Source of the DNA: a virus
Reading direction: 5' to 3' (one strand)
Virus record (IMG/VR): IMGVR_UViG_3300018080_000483
Span: 1-28,498 of that record
Length of the DNA stretch: 28,498 bases
Part shown: piece after piece, positions 1 through 5,419 of the stretch
How the letters are laid out: each line of letters starts with the position of its first letter
Numbering within the stretch: position 1 is the stretch's first letter
Position numbers and translations under genes: made by a program
Notes under the pieces: generated by a model
Seen by the model: only the letters and a program-made list of their open reading frames with translations
Told to the model about the DNA's origin: nothing
Databases searched by the model: none

Positions 1-420
1 CAGGACGTCTAGGATCGTCTGGCCGGCCGTGAAGGCTCCGCGGCGTCCCTCGAGCGTGACCTTCAGCGCCGGGGTCTTGGACTCCGTGAAGGTCTTGTTG
101 ACGATCAGTTTCCCGGCATCGGTTTGGTACTCGGCGACGATGATTCCCTTGTCGGCACCCTCGCGGAGGACCTTCTGGGGCATCTGGCCGCCAGCCATCA
201 GCATCGCCATCGACTCGATCACGGAGGACTTGCCCTGCTCGTTCTCGCCCTCCAGGACCAGTGTGTCCTTGTCCATCTTCAGCGCGACGGCCTTCAACCG
301 AAGGACATTCTCGGCCTTGAAGGTGAGCAGCTGTGCAGTCTTGACCTCGGCGAGTTCCTTCGGCAGATCGTTCCTGGTGGCCCGCTTCTTCTTCGTCTTC
401 TTCTTCTTGCCCTTGGGCAT
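1..420 (-). CDS. SbcC/RecF-like AAA ATPase, N-terminal part (cut by window edge)
   Basis: The first 140 residues of a protein that continues beyond the left edge; no stop is present inside the window. After a lysine-rich tail (residues 3-14) comes a beta-strand-rich segment leading to GENEQGKSS at residues 58-66. This is a P-loop (Walker A) of the type found at the N-terminus of SbcC, RecF and Rad50 family ATPases, which pair with nucleases in DNA end processing. The start ATG is preceded by GGGAG at good spacing. It is the last visible gene of the leftward operon, directly downstream of recT, so a recombination or end-processing role is likely. The C-terminal signature and Walker B that would separate SbcC from RecF or RecN lie outside the window, so the exact family is an inference. 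Confidence 0.8.
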   Translation of the reverse strand, partial: MPKGKKKKTKKKRATRNDLPKELAEVKTAQLLTFKAENVLRLKAVALKMDKDTLVLEGENEQGKSSVIESMAMLMAGGQMPQKVLREGADKGIIVAEYQTDAGKLIVNKTFTESKTPALKVTLEGRRGAFTAGQTILDVL

Positions 421-516
421 GTCGCTCCCTCTCTCTCTCTGGTGGTGGCGGAGGCTGGCGCTTCAGGCCAGGGGGGTTGGGCCATAGAAGGAGATAGGCC
501 AGCCTCCACCATCCCT

Positions 517-1623
517 CTATTGCTTCTGGCTTCGCATGAACTCGATGGCCTGGTGGAGCCAGTCGATGTCCTTCTTGGCGGCTCCCTTGATGGGCTTTTC
601 ACCTGTCATGTCGCAGAGCTCGTAGTAGTCGTCAACGAGCGCCATCCGCTCGGCCTCCATGCCCTGCGGGCTGTTTGCCGGCGTAGGGGCGGCTGCGGGC
701 TCTGGTATGAGGCTGCTCTGGCCATCTGCTTCGACGACAGGGCGAGACTCCTCCACAGGGGCCTTCGCGGGCTGCGTGGGGGCCTGTGCTGGCGCGTCGT
801 TCGCTGGCGGGGCCTCCGCGGGGGGCGGCAGCTGTTCAGCGCCGGAGGTGCCGAAGGAGGCGAACGAGTGTTCCCCGGGCCGCAATGGCTCGGACTTGAT
901 GGTTTCGATCTCGATGTGCTCCTCGCGGCTGGCGGCCGTCATCTGCTCGCGCGAGAGCGGCAATCCCTTGCAGAGCCGCCGGATGAGCGTCTTCTTGCGC
1001 ATCTCGGGCTTGTCTGTTACCCATGGACCGCGATCCTTCGCCTTGGATCGCTGCTCGATCGCCGTGATCTCGGCCGCAGACATGATGGCATAGGCGGGCC
1101 GATTCGGGGAGTCGACGAGGTGGCCTACTGCGTAGCCTCCGACGAACTCGCCGCGATCGGAGCTCCACGGATCCGGGGCGTGTTCGATGGTCGGGTTGAG
1201 GCCGGCCGTATACTTGAACGGATCCTTCGAGTAGACCAGGATGGCCTCGATGAAGCTGACCTTCCCGGACTGATAGGCGAGCTTCATGAGGCCCCTGTAT
1301 CCGGGGATGAACTGGCACTCGTAACACTTGCGGTTGGGCTTGTTGTTCCAGAAGGGCACCAGATAGCCCTCCCCGGTGATCCCGTCGAGCATCAGATTCA
1401 GCTGTGCTGCCTCCTTGATGCTCTTGTAGATCGTTGGCCGGTCACACTCGGCAAGCTTCGGCGTCTTCGTCACGGCCATGATGGCTACCTCGACGAAGCT
1501 GTCGAAGTCCATCCTGTCCGACATCGCTCGCTCGAGGCCCTCCCTCATATCGCCCTGGAGGGTGGCCTTGACTACCCGAATGACGGCGTTCGGGTCCTGC
1601 CTCGCCTGAATCTCATTTACCAT
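517..1623 (-). CDS. recT: RecT-family single-strand annealing protein
   Basis: A 368-residue protein matching RecT recombinases of phage. These bind single-stranded DNA and anneal it to complementary strands during recombination and repair. The recognisable core runs from about residue 15 to 240. It includes the family block around residues 101-120 (YECQFIPGYRGLMKLAYQSG) and a preceding segment with LNLMLDGITGEGYLVPF. The C-terminal third (about 250-325) is low-complexity, rich in proline and alanine, and probably a flexible linker; the last 40 residues look folded and may be a partner-binding tail. Its ATG overlaps the end of the upstream exonuclease gene by 11 bases, so the two are translationally coupled, as expected of an exonuclease-annealase pair. 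The RecT assignment is firm; partner binding by the tail is inference. Confidence 0.93.
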   Translation of the reverse strand: MVNEIQARQDPNAVIRVVKATLQGDMREGLERAMSDRMDFDSFVEVAIMAVTKTPKLAECDRPTIYKSIKEAAQLNLMLDGITGEGYLVPFWNNKPNRKCYECQFIPGYRGLMKLAYQSGKVSFIEAILVYSKDPFKYTAGLNPTIEHAPDPWSSDRGEFVGGYAVGHLVDSPNRPAYAIMSAAEITAIEQRSKAKDRGPWVTDKPEMRKKTLIRRLCKGLPLSREQMTAASREEHIEIETIKSEPLRPGEHSFASFGTSGAEQLPPPAEAPPANDAPAQAPTQPAKAPVEESRPVVEADGQSSLIPEPAAAPTPANSPQGMEAERMALVDDYYELCDMTGEKPIKGAAKKDIDWLHQAIEFMRSQKQ

Positions 1624-2674
1624 CGCTCCTACTCCTCTCTCTCAGACTGCTGGACTCGGCGTATCCGATCGCGCCGGCCTCATGCAGTTCCGACATTGTC
1701 GCTGCAATCACCTTCTTCTTGCTTCCACGCGGGGCTCCCTTCGGCACCCCGTCCTTGATGGCCTTCTCTACCTTCGTCAGGCTGATCGAAACACACCCGG
1801 ACAGCGTCTTGGGCCCCAGGCGCTGTGAGAGACTAGGCCAAGCCAGCAGCGGGTCAATTACACGTTTCTTGGTAGAGTGTAATGCGAGTTCGTGGCCGTT
1901 CTCGAGGGGCAGCGGGCCGTTCTCCTGGACGTCGTTACGAATGAAGTCCTTGGCGGCCTTGATCTTCGCTTCCATCTCCTTGAGGGCTGGGTAGAGGCGG
2001 CCGAGGTCCTCGCGCGAGAGCGCGCCAGCCTGGTCCTGCTGGACGAGTTCTGCGCAGCGCGACAGATGCTTTGCGTGGGCCGGGCAGGTGTCGCGCCGGC
2101 CGCACCACGCGCAGTGCTCGCCAGGGGAGTACTGCTTCCCGATGAGTCTGATCTGCTCGAGGAGCCTGTCCCGGAACTCATCCTCGGTCATCAGCATGAT
2201 CACCTGGAACTTCCGGTAGCGGAGCCAGACGATGACCCCCAGGGTTGCCCCGGTGAGGATCCCGTAGCCGTTCAGCTGCCAGCGTGGGTTATAGAGCCGC
2301 CAGCCCGACTTCCAGTCCAGCACTGCCTCGGTGGTGTTCAGGTCCGGATGTCCGGTGATCACGATCCCGGGGGCGATCTCGCGCTCGGCGTAGCCCTCGA
2401 CGTTCGGGCCCTCGAAGTGCTCGGAGATGTAGTCCCAAGCGTAGGTGCCGGCGCTGTAGAGGCGCGTGAGCTCCTGTTCGTCGCATCCATACTTGGAGGC
2501 GATCTGGGCGAACTCAATCTCCTGGTGCTCGAGCATCTGGGCGAGCGCCTCGTGGACGGCCTGCCCGAGCTCGCTGGCCTCCGAGGTGTCCTTGACTGGT
2601 GCCGAGCTGTCCTCGGCGGAACTCGGGCAAGCCATGAAGATCGGAAGCTCGGAACACCGCAGTCTGACCTGCAT
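1613..2674 (-). CDS. PD-(D/E)XK exonuclease, Cas4/RecB-like with four-cysteine cluster
   Basis: A 353-residue nuclease of the RecB/Cas4/DUF2800 type. Motifs in order: C16 near the N-terminus, GQAVHEA with H41, D111 in GHPDL, D120 and K122 in LDWKSG, Q133 and Y137 (the QxxxY motif), then C188-x2-C191-x5-C197. The nuclease residues form a complete PD-(D/E)XK active site. One N-terminal cysteine plus three C-terminal ones is the arrangement that holds an Fe-S cluster in Cas4 and AddB. It probably resects double-stranded ends to feed RecT, encoded immediately downstream and overlapping by 11 bases. The start is supported by GGAGG, which lies inside the last codons of the upstream gene and 5 bases before the ATG. 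The Fe-S cluster is inferred from cysteine spacing, not shown. Confidence 0.85.
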   Translation of the reverse strand: MQVRLRCSELPIFMACPSSAEDSSAPVKDTSEASELGQAVHEALAQMLEHQEIEFAQIASKYGCDEQELTRLYSAGTYAWDYISEHFEGPNVEGYAEREIAPGIVITGHPDLNTTEAVLDWKSGWRLYNPRWQLNGYGILTGATLGVIVWLRYRKFQVIMLMTEDEFRDRLLEQIRLIGKQYSPGEHCAWCGRRDTCPAHAKHLSRCAELVQQDQAGALSREDLGRLYPALKEMEAKIKAAKDFIRNDVQENGPLPLENGHELALHSTKKRVIDPLLAWPSLSQRLGPKTLSGCVSISLTKVEKAIKDGVPKGAPRGSKKKVIAATMSELHEAGAIGYAESSSLRERSRSDGK

Positions 2675-2675
2675 G

Positions 2676-2972
2676 CTAGCCTCCGTTCGTGATTAGGACG
2701 TCGTGCTTGCCCTTCAGCATTCCGAGGATTTGCGCCAGCGCCTGGCGAAGCAGCGGACACTCGGCATTGAGCGTCTCGTGCCGCCTCCCTACCTTCACAG
2801 TGATAGCGATGGCCCACCGCCCGCTCGTGAACTCCTTCTTGTCGAAGCCGTAGTAGCGGGAGGGGTTGTAGGGCGTGATCTCGAAGTTGTCGATCGGGAG
2901 CGCAAGCGTCCTGCATGTATGCCGCAGCTGGTCTGCCGCGATCGCCTTGGTGATGTCGGTGTTGTCAGGCAT
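2676..2972 (-). CDS. Hypothetical protein in recombination operon
   Basis: A 98-residue protein that I do not recognise. The sequence looks like a small soluble alpha/beta protein: an N-terminal helical segment, then IDNFEITPYNPSRYYGF, a beta pair (RWAIAITVKV), and a C-terminal helix (LLRQALAQILGMLKGK). No cysteine cluster or membrane segment is present. The chosen ATG overlaps the end of the upstream gene by 8 bases and has a GAGG about 7 bases before it. An upstream in-frame ATG exists but would overlap the neighbour by about 180 bases. Its stop codon is separated by a single base from the exonuclease ATG, so it sits tightly inside the operon and probably serves the same process. Confidence 0.75.
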   Translation of the reverse strand: MPDNTDITKAIAADQLRHTCRTLALPIDNFEITPYNPSRYYGFDKKEFTSGRWAIAITVKVGRRHETLNAECPLLRQALAQILGMLKGKHDVLITNGG

Positions 2973-3258
2973 GGCAGCCTCGCTGTTCTTCCGAGAGGTC
3001 CACCTCGTAGACTTCACCGAGGACGTAGGGCTCCAGTGCCTCTCTGAGAGATTCCGGCAACTCCACGCCGCCAATTGATATTTTGGTGATCTCGCGCTCA
3101 TCGATACTCTCCCCTGGCTCCGAGTCCTCTGGCAACGGAGCATAGTAGTCAGGAATGTTGTGGCCCGTGCTCGTGAACTCGACGGCCAAGTCAGGTTCGG
3201 CCATCCCTTCTACGTCTTTCCAGCTGTACCCGTCGCTCCGGCCCATTCTCCGTGGCAT
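2965..3258 (-). CDS. Hypothetical acidic protein, first gene after a leftward promoter
   Basis: A 97-residue, acidic protein of unknown function. A basic start (MPRRMGRSDG) is followed by an acidic middle (PEDSEPGESIDEREI) and a C-terminal stretch, EITKISIGGVELPESLREAL, that could form a beta strand and helix. No family was recognised. The start is chosen because AGGAGG lies 5 bases upstream; an in-frame ATG 18 bases further up lacks a comparable site. A good promoter lies just upstream (TATACT at 3285-3290, TTGCAC at 3307-3312), so transcription of the exonuclease, recT and ATPase genes can start here independently of the genes further right. Confidence 0.7.
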   Translation of the reverse strand: MPRRMGRSDGYSWKDVEGMAEPDLAVEFTSTGHNIPDYYAPLPEDSEPGESIDEREITKISIGGVELPESLREALEPYVLGEVYEVDLSEEQRGCHA

Positions 3259-3284
3259 AGGGCCTCCTCTCTTCATTGGACGGC

Positions 3285-3312
3285 AGTATAACTCTGTCGC
3301 TGTGTTGTGCAA
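3285..3312 (-). promoter_or_regulatory. Sigma70-like promoter of the exonuclease-recT operon
   Basis: On the minus strand, TTGCAC (3307-3312) and TATACT (3285-3290) are separated by 16 bases. The -10 matches the consensus in five of six positions. The predicted start, near 3278, leaves a leader of about 20 bases carrying the AGGAGG site of the gene that starts at 3258. It lies in the only sizeable gap of the leftward operon. Confidence 0.6.
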
Positions 3313-3337
3313 GAGTTAATCCGATCAATTCCTGAGC

Positions 3338-3595
3338 CTATCCCCTTACAATGTGGGTCCCGCGCGTCGACTTCGACTTGTCGAGTTCGTGGATGCGATC
3401 CCACGTCTTGGCCAGGTCCTGCCGGATCTCGCGCTTGAATGCACGGCGCTCCTCTCGGTCGACCTTCTCCAGTTCCTCCAGCTTCTGCTCGTTGCGGAGA
3501 ACCCTGGCCTTCAGCCACCAGACGAACACGACGTTGATTGCGAACTGGATGACGAACACCGCTAAAACCGCCACCATCCTGCTGTCAAGCTGCAT
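3338..3595 (-). CDS. Small membrane protein with cytoplasmic-type coiled coil
   Basis: An 85-residue protein. Residues 7-28 (MVAVLAVFVIQFAINVVFVWWL) form one clear transmembrane helix, followed by a charged heptad-like helix rich in E, K and R (about residues 30-75). The topology resembles small phage membrane proteins such as holin-like or spanin-like proteins and membrane anchors, but no lysis gene is nearby and it lies between nuclease genes, so a lysis role is not supported. The ATG is preceded by GGAGAG at good spacing. The upstream gene ends 13 bases before it. Function unknown. Confidence 0.72.
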   Translation of the reverse strand: MQLDSRMVAVLAVFVIQFAINVVFVWWLKARVLRNEQKLEELEKVDREERRAFKREIRQDLAKTWDRIHELDKSKSTRGTHIVRG

Positions 3596-3608
3596 GCGAC
3601 TCTCCTCT

Positions 3609-3956
3609 CTACTTGAGCCCCAAGATACCCATAGCGTCCTCCACCGATCGCGCAACGCCAGCGATGCAGCCGGCCTCCTGGGCTGCCTGCAGGAAGTCCA
3701 TCTGGTCGTCGGTCGGAACCTTACCGGGCTTCTTGACCTCGATGAAGACTATGATGCCGATTCGCGTGAAGCCGTCCTCGCCCAGCACCCTCCTGCTGTA
3801 GTAGCCGGTGATGTCGGGCCACCCGGTCGGGAGCCCACGCATCTTGTAGCTCCGGGAGCCAGCGTTGGTCCGCCAGAGCTTCAGCCAGGGCCGCTGGCAG
3901 TACTCGAGGATCGCCTCCTGTATCGTGGCCTCTTCGCTCTTCCCACGCCTAGGCAT
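3609..3956 (-). CDS. VRR-NUC domain nuclease
   Basis: A 115-residue protein covering little more than a VRR-NUC domain, a compact PD-(D/E)XK nuclease fold common in phages and in FAN1. Visible motifs: GLPTGWPDITGY, holding the first catalytic aspartate, then IIVFIEVKKPGK with the E-x-K pair, and a downstream DDQMDFLQAAQEAG helix ending in GVARSVEDA. Such phage proteins are thought to act on branched or flapped DNA. The start ATG lies in an 8-base overlap with the upstream stop, like the neighbouring junction at 2965-2972, and has GGA 6 bases before it. An alternative start five codons earlier (3971) is possible. This is a second nuclease in the operon besides the Cas4-like one. Confidence 0.85.
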   Translation of the reverse strand: MPRRGKSEEATIQEAILEYCQRPWLKLWRTNAGSRSYKMRGLPTGWPDITGYYSRRVLGEDGFTRIGIIVFIEVKKPGKVPTDDQMDFLQAAQEAGCIAGVARSVEDAMGILGLK

Positions 3957-4212
3957 TGTCTGTCCGATCATAGATAGAGATGGCCATGATGCAGTACCCT
4001 TCCGGAATGCCGAACGCCGGCCCCGACAGAGTATAGGTCACGACAGCACGAATGGTCCTGCAGGTGTAGATCTCCTCAACCTCGTTCCACTCCTGAAGCA
4101 GGAGCGTATCGCCAGTTGAGAAGTCCCTGTCGTTCCTACGGAACTCAAACGTCTTGAGCCCGACCCACATCGCGTCGAATATGGCCCTCCAAGTCTTCAG
4201 GCGGTGTTGCAT
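3949..4212 (-). CDS. DUF3850/ASCH-domain protein
   Basis: An 87-residue protein matching the DUF3850 family, small ASCH/PUA-like folds that probably bind RNA or modified nucleotides. The typical pattern is present: HRLKTW near the start, then GLKTFEFRRNDRDFSTGD, LLLQEWN, and a closing GIPEGYCIMAISI strand. DUF3850 proteins are usually encoded among phage early genes; their biochemical role is unknown. The start has GAGAGGA about 8 bases upstream, and the end overlaps the VRR-NUC gene by 8 bases. Family assignment is from motif memory; RNA binding is inference. Confidence 0.8.
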   Translation of the reverse strand: MQHRLKTWRAIFDAMWVGLKTFEFRRNDRDFSTGDTLLLQEWNEVEEIYTCRTIRAVVTYTLSGPAFGIPEGYCIMAISIYDRTDNA

Positions 4213-4224
4213 TACCAGTCCTCT

Positions 4225-4452
4225 CTAGCTACCGTTGAGCCTGGCCGTCTCTATCTGGATGGCCTCGATGCTTTCCGACACCCGCCATACCTCGCCATGG
4301 TTGGCTTGGATCCACGACCTCGCCGGGCAGCCGTCCTCCTTGTGCATGAGCTCGCCGTATGCGAAGCCATAGCACGGCCATTCTATACACAGCTGGTACT
4401 CCTTCCAGCCGGTTCCGTTGTCGTGGACTTGGTGCAGTATCAGAGTCGCCAT
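4225..4452 (-). CDS. Hypothetical protein, first gene of the leftward operon
   Basis: A 75-residue protein of unknown function with several aromatic residues and three cysteines (C22, C27 and C41). No recognised motif. The start is fixed by AGGAGGA four to five bases before the ATG. A longer in-frame reading begins at 4581 but would run across the promoter region and lacks such a site. It is followed after 12 bases by the DUF3850 gene. Its position next to the divergent control region makes it the first product of the leftward operon, so it may be an early regulator or host-takeover protein; the sequence itself gives no support for that. Confidence 0.65.
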   Translation of the reverse strand: MATLILHQVHDNGTGWKEYQLCIEWPCYGFAYGELMHKEDGCPARSWIQANHGEVWRVSESIEAIQIETARLNGS

Positions 4453-4565
4453 CTCGTCCTCCTGTGTGCGGAGAGTCAGTCCGCTTCGTCTTCGACCTAC
4501 CCACCTACTGCATCCCGCGTGCCAGTCGTAAGCCCTAGTGCCGCTATGCGAGAACCGGCGTCTAC

Positions 4566-4611
4566 TGTGACTCTGTCTCACATCGTATGCGAAATAGTCT
4601 CACACACGCAA
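4566..4611 (-). promoter_or_regulatory. Leftward promoter overlapped by GTCTCACA repeats
   Basis: On the minus strand, TTGCGT (4606-4611) and TACGAT (4582-4587) are 18 bases apart. The plus-strand octamer GTCTCACA occurs twice, at 4575-4582 and 4597-4604, exactly 22 bases apart, so both copies face the same side of the helix. The first copy is also half of an inverted repeat, TGTGA-N7-TCACA (4566-4582). The repeats cover the -10 and the spacer, as expected of a repressor or activator site. Confidence 0.42.
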
Positions 4612-4672
4612 CGCCAGGGTATTTATAGACTTAATAGCTGGGGCTGAGCGACCTATCAGCGACGTGTGAAAT

Positions 4673-4689
4673 ACTATCATATTGATAGT
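4673..4689. promoter_or_regulatory. Palindromic operator candidate
   Basis: ACTATCA and TGATAGT form perfect 7-base arms around a 3-base TAT spacer. It lies on the rightward side of the divergent control region, 76 bases before the first rightward gene. Size and symmetry fit a dimeric helix-turn-helix regulator. It is too short and AT-rich to be a terminator. Confidence 0.4.
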
Positions 4690-4764
4690 TGGGCCGCCTT
4701 TGCAAACAGCAGACTTACGTCTGGAACGGCGATTGCCACAAGGCCAGCAGGAACGGAGGCAACG

Positions 4765-4944
4765 ATGCCGAGCCCGGCGCGAGAGATGGTGGACAAGATC
4801 CTGGCCAACGTAGCCGCGTGGCTTGACAACCAGATCACCGACGAGGAGTTCGCTGCGATCTCAAAGCGGCTCTGGGATGAAGCCACCGAGGCCGGAATCG
4901 ACGAAGAGGTGCTGGAGATCGTTGTCCCTAAACGGAGGAGGTGA
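4765..4944 (+). CDS. Small hypothetical protein, first rightward gene
   Basis: A 59-residue, mostly helical, acidic protein ending in a basic KRRR. No family recognised. The start is chosen at the ATG preceded by GGAGG (spacing 5) rather than an in-frame ATG at 4666, which lies in the control region next to the operator-like palindrome. The final codons and stop (AGG AGG TGA) double as the Shine-Dalgarno site of the next gene, so the two are translationally coupled. Confidence 0.65.
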   Translation: MPSPAREMVDKILANVAAWLDNQITDEEFAAISKRLWDEATEAGIDEEVLEIVVPKRRR

Positions 4945-4948
4945 CGGG

Positions 4949-5242
4949 TTGACAGCTGAACAGAGAGAGTCGATCCAGGCGATCGAGATGAAGAAGCAGA
5001 AGGAGACGGATTGGAGCACGATCAGATACATAGACGCCATCACTGACTTCCGCGAGAAGAAGATCGTCATCAACGCAGATGCGGCTGTGGCGATCAGCCT
5101 CTACATGCGGAACTCCCTGCAGTGCGTGATCAGCGACGACAAGGACTTCAGGAACGCAGGGATTGAACGGCTCAAGAGCCTGGCGAACGCGATCGTGGAG
5201 GCATCCAAGGAGGACGTCCAGACGAATCTTCTCGAGAATTAG
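4949..5242 (+). CDS. Hypothetical protein with TTG start
   Basis: A 97-residue protein, LTAEQRESIQ at its start, with mixed helices and a C-terminal IVEASKEDVQTNLLEN. No family recognised. The only well-placed initiator is TTG at 4949: it has the near-perfect GGAGGAGGTGA site (4934-4944) five bases upstream. An in-frame ATG at 4823 would place the protein almost wholly over the preceding gene, and the next in-frame ATG (4988) lacks a good site. The stop is followed directly by a promoter-like sequence, so the gene may end the first early transcript. Confidence 0.65.
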   Translation: MTAEQRESIQAIEMKKQKETDWSTIRYIDAITDFREKKIVINADAAVAISLYMRNSLQCVISDDKDFRNAGIERLKSLANAIVEASKEDVQTNLLEN

Positions 5243-5244
5243 AC

Positions 5245-5274
5245 TTGACGGGGCTCCGCGGGGGAGGCTATGGT
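5245..5274 (+). promoter_or_regulatory. Sigma70-like promoter before replication genes
   Basis: TTGACG (5245-5250) and TATGGT (5269-5274) with an 18-base spacer, directly after the stop at 5242. It would drive the replication initiator gene. It overlaps the ATG of a possible 49-codon gene (5270-5419); both readings cannot be fully right with these exact coordinates. Confidence 0.45.
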
Positions 5275-5419
5275 GCAGGCGGTGATTCACAGATGGGAGC
5301 ATACACTCAGATGCCAGCAATCGCTGCCCGCTCGTGCCCTTCCTTGCGCCACGCGCGCTCTTCCGGAGTGGATCACCCACGGGCGGGTAGCGGTCGCTGG
5401 TAGGACAGACACGGAGTGA
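5270..5419 (+). CDS. Possible 49-residue gene coupled to the initiator gene
   Basis: An open frame from ATG 5270 whose TGA overlaps the GTG start of the replication initiator by four bases (GTGA), a junction typical of coupled phage genes. GGGGAGG precedes the ATG but is only two bases away, which is close; GTG codons at 5273 or 5282 are alternatives. The product is basic, rich in A and R, with no recognised motif. The same stretch may instead be only a leader region, since a promoter -10 overlaps the ATG. Weakly supported. Confidence 0.3.
   Translation: MVQAVIHRWEHTLRCQQSLPARALPCATRALPEWITHGRVAVAGRTDTE

Larger units (their letters stand above)
4453..4764. promoter_or_regulatory. Divergent early control region
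   Basis: About 310 bases without a gene between the leftward and rightward operons. It holds the most AT-rich stretch of the early region (around 4618-4690), several repeats listed separately, and leftward promoter-like pairs. One such pair is CTGATA (4654-4659) with TATTAA (4631-4636) on the minus strand, spacing 17. I could not find a convincing rightward promoter, although candidate -10 boxes are present around 4622-4680. This is the natural place for operators controlling both operons. Confidence 0.55.

Noticed and set aside
124-1758. Long plus-strand open frame (544 residues) across the recT region
   Set aside because: It is the antisense shadow of recT and the exonuclease gene; its translation is low-complexity L/G/R-rich and has no ribosome site.
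4666-4764. Upstream start extending the first rightward gene
   Set aside because: It would cover the operator-like palindrome and has no ribosome site; the ATG at 4765 has GGAGG.
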